This document shows positions 53,706-64,000 of a stretch of 64,000 bases of DNA, one piece after another. Origin of the DNA: Amorphophallus konjac (Eukaryota > Streptophyta > Magnoliopsida > Alismatales > Araceae); NCBI GenBank assembly GCA_022559845.1, contig CM040121.1:514022566-514086565 (forward strand), read 5' to 3'. The first letter of the stretch is position 1; each line of letters opens with the position of its first letter. The notes beneath the pieces are model-generated. The model saw only the letters and a program-made list of their open reading frames with translations. It was not told the origin of the DNA and did not search any database. The position numbers and the translations under genes were made by a program.

Positions 53706-56618
53706 ATATCTGTTTCCCCCTTTTTGTAATACAATTCCCCTTCAGGGGCCCTTCTTGTATTCCCTTTTTTATTCAATGGAAAGGAATCTTTACACCAGTC
53801 TCATATGTGGTTTGCTCTTAACTTAACGCACCATCAATATTTCACGGTGATTTTAGCGGTTTCAGCGGTCCCTATGGGAATAGCCCGTACCTAGCAGGAG
53901 AGCGTCCACCCCTTCAGAGAAAGGATGGGGAACTCGCTCCACCGCGTGACGGCCTCCGGGGGGTGCTTTAAACCGAATTCTGTTGGTGGTAGCAAACGTC
54001 CTTCTTGGCCATACGTGCCGCAAGGGAGACGGTTTGCAGGAATGTGAACGAAGAGGCTCAGAGCACTATCCGGAACGGGCGAATGGTCCATCCCGGGCAG
54101 GTTTCAAAGCTAGTCGGGGTAATGTGCCAATCGACCGGTACATGATTTCATCATCGATATTGGGTTTATATCGATGCAAAGGAGTTCTACAGGTTTCATC
54201 AGAGTAGACGTAAGGTCTAGACTGGGTAGAGGTTATCACAGGTGGGACCTTGAAGGGTACGTGGTTTTGATCAGGACAGACGTAGGGTCTGAACCGGATA
54301 GAATTTCATCATTGATCAGGCGAGGTGCCGGTCGATCAATAGCTAGTTTCATCATCGATATTGGGTTCATATCGTTGCAAAGAAAGTGTTATAAGTTTCA
54401 TCAGAATAGACAAAAGGTCTAAACTGGCGGGGTTTTAATTGGACATGGTTTCATCACTGATCGGATGAGGTGCCAGTCGATCAGTGGTTGGTTTCATCGT
54501 CGATATGGGGCTTATATCGACGTAAAGAGTTTCATAGGTTTCATCAGTGAAGACGTAAGGTCTAAACCGGACAGAGGATTTCATCGTTGATCGGGCGAGG
54601 TGCCGGTTGATCAACGGTGGGACGTATGTAGAGGTGTAGGTCTCGTCAGGACAGACGTAAGGTCTATTCCAGCAGGTTTTATGGCGGGTGGGACTTTGCC
54701 AAGAAATACGTAGGTTTCATCAGGATAGGCGTAGGGTCTATCCTGGTAGGGTTTTATCGTTGACCGGGCAAGGAGCCGATCGATCAAGGGGAGGTTTAGG
54801 AGTTTGATCAGGACAGACGTAAGGTCTGAACTGGCCAGGCTTTATCAGAATGATGACGGGTTTTATTATCGGTAGGACATGTGAAAAGAGGGTATGTAGA
54901 TTTCATCAGGGTAGACGTAAGATCTACCCGGAAAGGCTTTATCATCGGTGGGGCATAGAGCCAGATGACCGACGGAAGGCCTCATCAGTGAAGGGGAGGT
55001 GAAGGCAACGTGCCGGTTGGCATGGAACTTCTGAATTACCACATTACCGACCCAAGCGCCCTTTCGGGTTTTCGCCGGAGCCAGCCCCCTCTTGCTTTTG
55101 CCCACGCGTCCTTTCGGATTTTCACGTGGCGGGGTACCCGATTTTGCCTGCAGTGCCCTTTCGGGTTTTCACCACAGCTGGGTTTTAGCCATTTTTGCCC
55201 TTGTCCAGAATGCCTGAACAAGTCTGGCGGGGTATCTCTATTTTCAACCCCATTTCTATATATGTACTTTTTGTCGTTTTCTTTCTCTTTTCTTTTTCAT
55301 TGTCTTTTCTGGGACCAGAACTTTCATCCTATGGACCATGGCGCCATATGTTTATTGTGGACACACGATCATTGATGTGGGTGTCAACATCAATGCAAAG
55401 GGAAGTAGGGTTTCATGATCTATCCAGACGAAAGGTCCGAATTGATTTAGAGGATATAGATAGCAGCTCGGGCACGAGGCCGTTTGCTGAAAATATGAGT
55501 TTCATCGTTAATGTGGGGTTTAACATTAACGCAAAGGAATAGAGTTTCATGATCTATCCAGACGGAGGGTCTGAATAGATTCAAAGAGCAGTGTTGTGCT
55601 ATGTCAGAGCGGACGGAAGGTCCACCCTGGATGGATTTTAGCGTCGATCAGGCAGCGTGCCAACCGATCGATAGCAGGTTTCATCATTGGTATTGGCTCA
55701 TACCAACGCAAAGATTTCATATGCTTCATCAGGATAGACGTAGGTCCAAACTGGATAGGGTTTTCATCATTGATATTAGGCGAGGTGCCAATCGATCAAT
55801 GGCGGGTTTCATCATCGGTATTGGATTTATACCAATGCAAGGAGTTCATGGATTTCATCAGGATAGACGGAAGGTCTAAACTGGATAGGTTTCATCATAG
55901 ATCGGGCAGTGTGCCAATCGATCAACAGCAGGTTTCATCACGGCGGGACGTAAAGAGACTGTAGATCTAGTCGGAATAGACGTAAGGTCTAAACCGGACA
56001 AGGTTTTATTGCTGATCGGGCAATGTGCCGGTCGATCAGTATCAGGTTTCAGTACTGGGTTTATACCAATGCAAGGATTTCATAGGTTTCATCGGATAGA
56101 CGTAAGGTCTAAACCGGACAGGGTTTCATTGTTGTGGGTCTTAGACAGAAACAAGTGGAAGTGTTTTATCAGAACAGACGGAAGGTCTATCCCGAGGTGG
56201 GCTTATTATCGAGGGAATTTTTCTTGAGCAATGCATGAAGGCTTCAACAGAATAGATGTAAGGTACATTCCGGATGGGTTTAATCGTTGATCGGGCAAGG
56301 CGCCGGTCGATCGACGAGGAGTTTTATGGTGGGAGGTGAGGCTTTCTTTGGAATCACCACATTACCGACCCAAGCACCCATTCGGGTTTTCGCCGGAGCC
56401 AGCTCCCTCTTGCTTTTGCCTACGCGCCCTTTCGCATTTTCACGTGGCGGGGTACCCGATTTTGCCCACAGTGCCCTTTCGGGTTTTCACCACAGCTGGG
56501 TTTTGGGCCATTGTTGCACTTGTCCCTAATATAGGGGCAAGTCTGGCGGGGTATCTCTATTTTTAACCCCATTTTTATTTTCTTTTATTCTTCTTCTTTT
56601 TTTTTTAGAGGGTGACAG
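53706..56618. repeat. Degenerate repeat region downstream of the PMD gene, right copy
   Basis: The first ~250 bp look like a 3' UTR. From about 54060 the sequence is built from degenerate modules (GACAGACGTAAGGTCT, TTTCATCATCGATATTGGG, GATCGGGCGAGGTGCCGGTC) recurring roughly every 60-130 bp. Two copies of the ~200-bp direct repeat lie at about 55035-55250 and 56358-56575. The left copy keeps only the right third of this region. Confidence 0.75.
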
Positions 56619-57978
56619 GTCGGAATGCCATTAGATCGAGATAAGGGGTAGCTTGGCTAGGGCGGAGTGCCACTAGACCAAGGAAAGGGTAGCTCGGTTA
56701 GGGCGGAGTGCCGCTAGACCAAGGAAAGGGTAGCTCGGTTAGGGAGGAGTACCACTAGACCAAGAGAAGGGTAGCTTGGCAAGGGCGGAGTGCCACTAGA
56801 CCAGGGAAGGGTAGCTTGGCTAGGGCGGAGTGCCGCTAGACCAAGGAAGGGTAGCTCGGCTAGGGCGGAGTGCCGCTAGACCAAGAAAGGGTGTAGCTTG
56901 GCTAGGGCGGAGTGCCGCTAGACCAAGAAAAGGGTGTAGCTTGGCTAGGGCGGAGTGCCGCTAGACCAAGAAAAGGGTAGCTCGGTTAGGGCGGAGTGCC
57001 GCTAGACCGGGAAAAGGGTATGGCTTGGTTAGGGCGGAGTGCCGCTATACCAAGAAAAGGGTAGCTCGGTTAGGGCGGAGTGCCACTAGACCAAGGAAAT
57101 GGTAGCCTGGCTAGGGCGGAGTACCACTAGACCAAGGAAAGGGTAGCTTGGTTAGGGCGGAGTACCGCTAGACCAAGGAAAGGATGCAGCTTGGTTAGGG
57201 CGGAGTGCCGCTAGACCAAGAAACGGGTGTAGCTTGGTTAGGGCGGAGTGCCGCTAGACCAAGGGAAGGGTGTAGCTTGGTTAGGGCGGAGTGCCGCTAG
57301 ACCAAGAAAGGGTGTAGCTTGGTTAGGGCGGAGTGCCGCTAGACCAAGAAAGGGTAGCCTGGCTAGGGCGGAGTAGCACTAGACCAAGGAAAGGGTAGCC
57401 TGGCTAGGGCGGAGTACCACTAGACCAAGGAAAGGTAGCTTGGCTAGGGCAGAGTGCCACTAGACCAAGGAAGGGTAGCTCGGCTAGGGCGGAGTGCCGC
57501 TAGACCAAGGAAATGATGTAGCTTGGTTAGGGCGGAGTGCCGCTAGACCAAGGAAAGGGTAGCTCGGCTAGGGCGGAGTGCCGCTAAACCAAGAAAAGTG
57601 TAGCTCGGCTAGGGCGGAGTGCCGCTAGACCAAGAAAGGGTAGCCTGGCTAGGGCAGAGTATCACTAGACCAAGGGAAGGGTGTAGCTTGGTTAGGGCGG
57701 AGTGCCGCTAGACCAAGAAACGGGTGTAGCTTGGTTAGGGCGGAGTGCCGCTAGACCAAGGAAAGGGTAGCTCGGCTAGGGCGGAGTGCCGCTAGACCAA
57801 GAAAAGGGTAGCTCGGCTAGGGCGGAGTGCCGCTAGACCAAGAAAGGATAGCCTGGCTAGGGCGGAGTACCACTAGACCAAGGGAAGGGTGTAGCTTGGT
57901 TAGGGCGGAGTGCCGCTAGACCAAGAAAAGGGTGTAGCTTGGCTAGGGCAGAGTGCCGCTATATCAAGAAAAGGGTGT
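56619..57978 (+). repeat. ~41-bp tandem array, right Tat copy
   Basis: About 33 units of the same family as 21841-23744, with the same left boundary (CGGAATGCCATTAGATCGAG) and right boundary (AAGAAAAGGGTGTATTTT). It is shorter than in the left copy by about 13 units. Confidence 0.95.
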
Positions 57979-57989
57979 ATTTTGCCCGA

Positions 57990-59269
57990 TCACTCGGGGA
58001 ATGTTGGTTGTGCCATATGATACAGCTTCAGATGTCTTCCGTTGAGTGGCGAGAATTGGATTTCCCCTCGATGGTTAACAACCACGTAGGCCCCTCCTTC
58101 ATAGACCCTTTGTATCACATAAGGACCTTCCCAATTAGCATTCAGCTTTCCTTTTGGGTTGGAGGCCATGACTTCTTTTTTCTTGACCATGACGAGGTCG
58201 CCTTTCTTGAATTCTCATCCTTTTACGAGTTTGTTGAATGCAGTGGCCATGCGGGCCTGATACATTTGGATACTCTTCTGAGCTCGGAGGTGCTTCCCTT
58301 CCAATTCAGCCAGCTCTTCTAGTCTTCTTTCTGCATTGGTCTGTTCGCCACGGGCCAGGCCATATTGGACTGCCACTCTGAGTGACGGGACTTCCAGCTC
58401 TAGCGGAACCACTGCCTCTGAGCCGTATACCAGCGAGTATGGTGAGCACCCTGTAGGTGTCTTGAAGACAGTGCGGTATGCCCACAGAGCTTCATACATT
58501 TTCTCTTCCCAGTCCTTCTTATTAGAACTGACGACCTTGGCCAGCAAGGTGCAGAGAGTCTTGTTAAAAGCTTCTGCCAATCCGTTTGCCTGTGGATTGT
58601 AAGGAGTGGAGGTCCTCCATTCGATCTTATATTTCTCAGCAAGCCGATAGACCTTCTGATTTCTGAAATGACTTCCATTGTCGGATATTATTCGGCTGGG
58701 GATCCCGAACCGGAAGATAATGTTCTGCTTGATGAATCTGGCGACCAGTTCACCAGTCACTTCTCTTAATGCTATAGCCTCCGCCCATCTGGAGAAGTAA
58801 TCTGTTATGGCCAGTATGTACTTATGTCCGGCCGAGGAAGTCGGCAGTGGCCCGACTACATCAGTTCCCCATTGTGCAAACGGCCAACTGGGAACTGTAG
58901 GGTGCAGAGTCGTAGGAGGCCTTCTAGGCACAGTAGCATGCTCCTGGCATTTCTGGCATGATTTTGCAAATTTACAGCAGTCTTCAAACATGGTGGGCCA
59001 ATAGTAGCCCAGCTTCTTGATTTCTATCTTCATCTTGGGACCAGCCTGGTGGGCACCTGCTGTCCCAGCATGTGTTTCTTTCATCGCTTGCCAGGCTTCC
59101 TCAGTGGACAGACAGCGGAGTAGATCTTCTTGCGTGCATCTGCCATTATTCGGAACAAAATTCCATTCCTGAGTTCATAAGAATCTTTGATTCTTAGAGT
59201 TTCATCTTTTCTTCTCTTTTCTGCGGCAGTTGTTGGTGTAGAAACCACTGCAGCAGGTGCTGTCTCCAA
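57990..59269 (-). pseudogene. Tat integrase, right copy
   Basis: Frame 59084-58215 holds the zinc region (THAGTAGAHQAG ... SCQKC) and all three catalytic acids: D75 in WGTDVVGP, D135 in SDNGSHF, E171 in GLAEAFN. A TGA near 58217 replaces the CAA codon of the left copy (VKGQEFKKG), and the C-terminal GDLVMVKKKEV...NANWEGPYV part continues at 58190-57990. A one-base difference near 59120 separates it from the upstream frame 59269-59081. It integrates the element cDNA in functional relatives; here it is interrupted but carries no insertion. Confidence 0.88.
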
Positions 59270-59718
59270 TCAGACGCTTGTTCTGTGCTGATGGTGGCAA
59301 CCTCGTCTTCTTCGGGGCACTCTTCTAGCATACTGGGGACTTGCCGCCGGTTCATAACGACAATGTTCAGTGTCTTATTTGGTGGGACTGCTAGTGAGCT
59401 GGCCAACTTCGCCAGTGCATCAGCCTGGGCATTGTGTCCGCGGCCCACATGCTTGAGCTCAACATGGTAGAATTTCGCCATGAGGCGCACAGCTTTTTGG
59501 TGGTAGGGACTCAGTTCTGGCTTCCGCACTTCGAACTCCCCTTGGATCTGTTTTATTATCAACATTGAATCCCCGAATACTTGAAGCATTTGGATACCCA
59601 TGTTGAGGCTGATATATAGCCCGATTATCAGAGCTTCATACTCGGCCTCATTATTGGTGCAGGGTTTGTTTATAGAACAGGAAGTATGCACGACCTCCCC
59701 TTCTGGTGACTTCAGCAC
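59194..59718 (-). CDS. Archaeal-type RNase H, right Tat copy
   Basis: The second RNase H of the Tat lineage: NNEAEYEALIIGLY, FGDSMLIIKQIQGEF and GRGHNAQADALAKLA are present; the first catalytic Asp (FFDGAS) lies in the preceding frame because of a one-base loss near 59730. The reading is otherwise clean and nearly identical to the left copy. Confidence 0.88.
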   Translation of the reverse strand: MLKSPEGEVVHTSCSINKPCTNNEAEYEALIIGLYISLNMGIQMLQVFGDSMLIIKQIQGEFEVRKPELSPYHQKAVRLMAKFYHVELKHVGRGHNAQADALAKLASSLAVPPNKTLNIVVMNRRQVPSMLEECPEEDEVATISTEQASDWRQHLLQWFLHQQLPQKREEKMKL

Positions 59719-60923
59719 AATACCGGCCCCGCCCGTATTCTGGTCTTTCCATCGGAGTCTGTCTCTGTTCTAGATGCTCCATCAAAGAATAGTTGCCACA
59801 TAACTGACTGGGTCTGGCAGGCCTCGAGTGTCTCATCATCGGGTAACTCAGTCCCTAGCATATCATTTTCCGGCACAGGATGCTCTGCGAAGAAATCAGC
59901 CACGGCCTGTCCTTTTATCGCCCTCTGGGGTGTATAGGTAATATCGAATTCCATCAGGATCACTGCCCATTTGCCCAACCGGCCCTTCAGTACTGGCTGA
60001 GTCAATATATATTTGAGCGGATCTGCTGCAGATATCAATCTGACTTCATGTGACAACATATAGTGTCGGAGCTTTTTGACAGCAAAGACTAGTGCCAAGC
60101 AGGTCTTTTCTATGTAGCTGTAGCTTTCTTCAGTTCTAATCAGCCTCCTACTTAGGTAGTACAAGGCTTGTTCTTTGCCTTCTTCATTTATCTGTGCCAG
60201 CATTGCCCCCAGGGAACAGTATGTGGCTGCGATATACAGTATCAAGGGCCGGCCCTTAATTGGTGCCCCCAGCACCGGAGGGGTCTTGAGATATTCTTTC
60301 AGCTTCTCAAAGGCTTCCTGACAGCCATCGTCCCAGAGGAACGGTACATCTTTCATCATGAGCTTGTGAAAGGGGTGGCATCTTCCCGACAGATTTGATA
60401 TAAATCGTCGGATATAGGCCAGACGCCCTTGCAGAGATCTCAGCTCGGGCAGATTCCTTGGTGGAGGGAGCTCCTGGATAGCCTTAATCTTGGATGGGTC
60501 GATTTCAATGCCCCTATGTCGGACAATAAACCCGAGGAATTTTCCACTGGACACGCCGAAGGCACATTTCATAGGATTCATCTTGAGTTCATATTTGCGC
60601 AGCCTCTGGAATACTATCCTCAGGTCTTGCAGATGGTCTTCTCTTCTTTTAGTTTTTACTACCAAATCATCAATGTAGCACTCTACTTTCTTGAAGAGCA
60701 AATCATCAAAGATCTTGGTCATAGCTCTTTGGTAGGTAGCGCCGGCATTCTTGAGGCCAAACGGCATCCTTTTGTAGTGGAATATCCCCTTCGGAGTGCG
60801 GAACGCAGTGTGCACTCTGTCTTCTTCAGCAATCCAGATCTGGTTATATCCGGATGACCCATCCATAAATGACAGGGCTTCATGACCAGTAGTTGCATCG
60901 ATCATTACTTCAGTGATTGGCAC
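59712..60923 (-). CDS. Tat RT core and first RNase H, right copy
   Basis: An open 403-codon frame beginning MPITEVMIDATTG, with RT motifs FMDGSSGYNQ, MPFGLKNAG and YIDDLVVKT and the degenerate first RNase H. It shifts frame just after FFDGASRTETDSDGK, near 59730. Confidence 0.9.
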   Translation of the reverse strand: MPITEVMIDATTGHEALSFMDGSSGYNQIWIAEEDRVHTAFRTPKGIFHYKRMPFGLKNAGATYQRAMTKIFDDLLFKKVECYIDDLVVKTKRREDHLQDLRIVFQRLRKYELKMNPMKCAFGVSSGKFLGFIVRHRGIEIDPSKIKAIQELPPPRNLPELRSLQGRLAYIRRFISNLSGRCHPFHKLMMKDVPFLWDDGCQEAFEKLKEYLKTPPVLGAPIKGRPLILYIAATYCSLGAMLAQINEEGKEQALYYLSRRLIRTEESYSYIEKTCLALVFAVKKLRHYMLSHEVRLISAADPLKYILTQPVLKGRLGKWAVILMEFDITYTPQRAIKGQAVADFFAEHPVPENDMLGTELPDDETLEACQTQSVMWQLFFDGASRTETDSDGKTRIRAGPVLC

Positions 60924-61486
60924 TGGAAAATCATCTTTCGGGCAGGCCTTATTAAGGTCCCGAAATCAACACATATTCTGATCTGCCCATTCTTCTTCTT
61001 CACGGGCACTATATTGGCTAGCCATGTAGTATATTGGTTCTCTTCAACAAAGCCCACATCAATTAGCTTGTCAACCTCTTTGTTAATCTGATTTATTAAT
61101 TCAGGGCGCATTCTCCTGGAAGGCTGCTTCACAGGGCTAGCCTCTGGGTTTATTGCTAATCGATGCTGTGCCACATCAGAACTCAGTCCCGGCATTTCAT
61201 CATATGTCCATGCAAAGCAGTCTCGGAATTCTTTCAAGAACTGTACATACTGTTCCCTGGCAGCTGGCTCCAGCAGTGCACTGAGGAATGTCGGCCTTGG
61301 CTCATCTGCGGTCCCCAGATTTATTTCCACAAGCTCATCGACGGTGGCCTGACCTCCATCTTCGACCTCGGGCGGGGCTTCTTGCAAGTCAATGAAGCCT
61401 CCCGGGATATAATCTTCTTCAGTTTCATGATTCTCTGTTTCATCATACTGGTCATCAACGGGTGCCGGCTCATCATATACGGCCAA
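60905..61486 (-). pseudogene. Tat RT N-terminal region, right copy
   Basis: An open frame through AAREQYVQFLKEFRDCFAWTY, PSRRMRPELINQINKEVDKL and NGQIRICVDF, then a one-base loss (GATTTC followed by GGG, near 60960) removes the frame before the RT palm. The left copy keeps that base but is shifted elsewhere, so the two copies broke independently. Confidence 0.85.
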
Positions 61487-63882
61487 TATTGTTGGATTCT
61501 GTTTAGTCTGTCCCGAGGACGTGACTGGTTCAGAAGGGAACTCAAAATGGAGTCTTCCGCCCCCAGAGGTTCTTCTGATGCAGGCTTTGCCGAGGGATCG
61601 TCATTCTGTAGGGCCCGGACTTCTTCCAGGATGCGCTCAAACTCCAGGCATTCCCTCAGCTCTTTGGCTACTTGGTCTTCATCCGGGGTTCCCGTATCAA
61701 ACTTTGCTTCAGCATGGAACAGGTCCTCTTTGCAAGGTAGGTCTTCCCAGCACCAATCTTTCTTTGCTTCATCAGACGTCCCCGTCTCCGGCTGACTGTC
61801 TGGGGCTTCATTGTTCATTATGGATTGATAAATGATTTCTTCATCTTCCGAGGGGTACTTGTCATATCCCACCTCGGGAGGGTCTTCATGCTGGTAGGAG
61901 ACAGAGATGACGTCCACCTCAGCTTCATAGTATTCTTGAAGGGTATAACCCAATCCCGGGCGCTGAGTGATCTTCCTCAGTTCTTTATTATCCCGAGGCG
62001 GATCCCATAGCTCCTTGAACGCCTTCTTCTGGGCAACAGGCTGCAATGACGGCATTCGCATCTTAGAGAACATCTGCGAAACCCGTCGGGTAGTATAATC
62101 CAAGCCTGTAATTGGCACCATCTGGTTTGCAGCCTCTTCAGGGACCATGCAGTCTTGATCATCTTCCTCGACTGACTCCCCGGTGTAGAATATGGTAGGA
62201 GGCTCGCAGAAGCGAGGGACTTCCATAGTCTTCAGTGGTAGCACCGTCTGGTACTCGAGGCTGACGATGGGTTTGAATAAACCATGCGGAACCTCCACTT
62301 GTGTGTACTTTTCTTTCATTTCTTCATTGATATCATCCGGGTGAATGCTAGGAGGGGTGATCCGAGCAAAGTCACCAGCATAAGAGATGTGAGATACCTC
62401 ATGCTTTTTAATATAGCCCTTTGGTGGCGGTGGAGACCAATTTCTTGCCTTCGTCACCGGCTTCTTCTGGTTGACCCCAGCCTCTTTCTCTTCACCCTTT
62501 TGCGACACCTCCGTGTAGTAGGATGCATCGAGCATATGGCACTCGAATACTTCGAAGGGATGCAGATCCGCAAACACCCTTTCTTCTTTTCCTTTGTGGC
62601 AGTATTTAATGCATTGATGTAGCGTGGACGGCACTATCTGATATTCATGCAGCCACGGTCTCCCCAGCAGGGCCTTATATGTGGTGTTGGAGTCGATTAC
62701 ATAGAATCGTACCACGGTAGTGAGATCCCCCAATGTGAGGTTAAAATCAGCCACCCCAAGGGGCGTCTCACATTTCTGGTTGAATCCCGCAATTTTCATG
62801 TCTCTGACCTTGGTAAGCTGCAGATCAAAGTAATATTTTTGGTAGATGCGGTATGGGAGAATGTTCACGGCAGCCCCGGGATCTATCAGTATCCTGCTCA
62901 GTGGCTGACAGTTCAGGGAGCCCCTCATATACAGCGGTCTGTTATGGCAGGAATTCGGAATCAGCATGTCATCCTCTGTGAATGTAACTGACGGCCCAGA
63001 ATTCACTTCTGTCAAGAGTGCTTCATATTGTGCCGGCGACTGCAAGGCATCAATAATTGCTTGGAGAGCCTCTTCACTCAGAGAGAGAATCTCCCAGATG
63101 GAGAATCTGGTAGGGAGCTTCTTTAGCATTTTCATGATCCGGCTGCCCACCCTGACATTAGACAGTCTCATTTCTTCCGCCCATCGGGGTTTTGGAGGTT
63201 CATGTGGTGCCCGTGGCCTCTGCTGCCCAGTGCTGGTTTCATCCCCTAGACTGATTTCTTGGGGGGCTTCTTCTATAGCAACGGCCCCTGGTGCCGTCAG
63301 AGGGTTATCCCCTTCTTTCTCATTCTGCTTGTAGGCTACAGACGCCGATTGCTGAGGTCTCTTACCTTTATCTGGCCCAGCCTGTGTTGACTGCTCATTT
63401 TCCAGACTGGACAGAAATTCCAGAAATGTTGGAGTTTGACCTCCTTTCTTCTTTTCTTGGTACAAGCTGGCAGGGGGAGGAACCTGGACACCTCGTACCT
63501 CCGGTTCGGGAATATGGTAGGGTTGTTCCCCTCTGAACATAATGTTATGATTAGCTGGTGGTGGGCGCCCCCACCTTCTTCCGGAGCGTGTTGCATGTGC
63601 TGAGGTTGAGGCCTCGGCATGGTTGGCTTCTAGCGGGGCATTTGATGTTTCATCCTCATCATTCTCCCCGGGCGAGGTAAAGAGTGCCGACAGGGTGTTA
63701 CATTGTACTGTCACGACCCTCTTTCCCTTCTTGGACTTGGGCCATCTCTTCTTTTTCTGGGAATTTGGCTTTATTGACCCCTCCCCCCAGAAGGGTCCAG
63801 TCTCAGCCTTTTCTTGTTCTGCCTCTGACTGCTCTTTAATTTTCAATTCTTCGAGCTGTTCCCAGAGTATACAGTCTTTCAC
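61321..63882 (-). pseudogene. Tat gag C-terminal extension, protease and linker, right copy
   Basis: An open frame of 853 codons, the least damaged version of this part in the window. It begins just after the conserved TAG shared with the left copy. It contains a Lys-rich stretch (NSQKKKRWPKSKKGKR), the protease loop ILIDPGAAVNILPY (active-site triplet DPG), the retropepsin motif ALLGRPWLH and the long acidic linker. A one-base loss near 61545 shifts the last ~75 codons out of frame before RT. Protease would process the Gag-Pol polyprotein in functional relatives. Confidence 0.88.
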
Positions 63883-64000
63883 CAGCAGGTGCCCGGGCTT
63901 TTTCTGTTCATATTCATCGAGCCCATTAATATACTACTGTAAACGCCTGGCTGCAGGACTTACTTCCTTATGTGCAGGTAGGGGGACTTGTCTTCTCCGG
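63883..64000 (-). pseudogene. Tat gag C-terminal part, right copy (cut by window edge)
   Basis: The end of the zinc-knuckle gag segment including the conserved TAG near 63940. It matches 41040-41160 of the left copy almost exactly and continues beyond the window. Confidence 0.7.

Larger units (their letters stand above)
44603..64000 (-). mobile_element. Tat-lineage retrotransposon, right copy (runs off the window)
   Basis: Same organisation as the left copy, from the 3' LTR through the PPT, antisense PMD gene, degenerate repeats, 41-bp array, integrase, both RNase H domains, RT, linker and protease into the gag C-terminal region at the window edge. There is no Copia insertion in the integrase. 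Defects are mostly single-base indels. Confidence 0.88.

Overview
The window is repeat-dominated nuclear DNA of a flowering plant. The evidence is the mix of transposable-element lineages (Ty3/Gypsy Tat lineage with two RNase H domains, Ty1/Copia SIRE/Maximus type with an envelope-like ORF, plant LINE, MULE, CACTA), GT-AG introns and the absence of operon-like gene order. No intact single-copy host gene was found. Species cannot be called; a large, repeat-rich angiosperm genome is likely.

Layout. 1-12663 is an older patchwork: a decayed SIRE-like LTR cut by the window edge (1-1981), a 1.5 kb MULE with long TIRs, a 9-bp target duplication and a GC-rich interior (2362-3846), one terminus of a CACTA element (4846-5150), the first five exons of a broken HAD-hydrolase gene of the SDT1/pyrimidine-5'-nucleotidase type (6504-7300), two minus-strand LINE ORF2 tails (8148-8525, 9830-10830) and a probable 1.27 kb solo LTR (11059-12328).

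12664-64000 is two copies of a very large Tat-lineage retrotransposon in tandem, read on the minus strand, sharing the LTR at 44603-47748. The left copy (12664-47748) is about 23.7 kb once an 11.4 kb nested Copia element (24583-35968, TSD GTATG, nearly identical LTRs) is subtracted. The right copy runs off the window. Reading each Tat copy 5' to 3' on the minus strand: LTR, PBS, ORF1-like region, gag, protease, long linker, RT, original RNase H, second (archaeal-type) RNase H, integrase, a ~41-bp tandem array, degenerate repeats, then on the opposite strand a multi-exon gene with a plant mobile domain (PMD), the polypurine tract and the 3' LTR.

The most interesting points are: (i) the antisense, intron-containing PMD gene carried as cargo in both copies; (ii) pairs of GTCGAC palindromes with a fixed 22-bp offset in the LTRs, gag coding region and 3' part of the Copia element, and again in the diverged LTR at the window start; (iii) the Tat 41-bp array re-inserted in inverted orientation inside one LTR, together with a second piece of LTR; (iv) a snapback inverted-repeat filler at a ~3.75 kb deletion in the left PMD gene that matches sequence 7.7 kb away; (v) CGGCGCG motif clusters in the LTR and immediately upstream of the PMD gene. 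Both Tat copies and the Copia element look coding-defective as read here: the left Tat copy mainly by C-to-T type nonsense changes, the right one mainly by single-base indels, some of which could be assembly errors.
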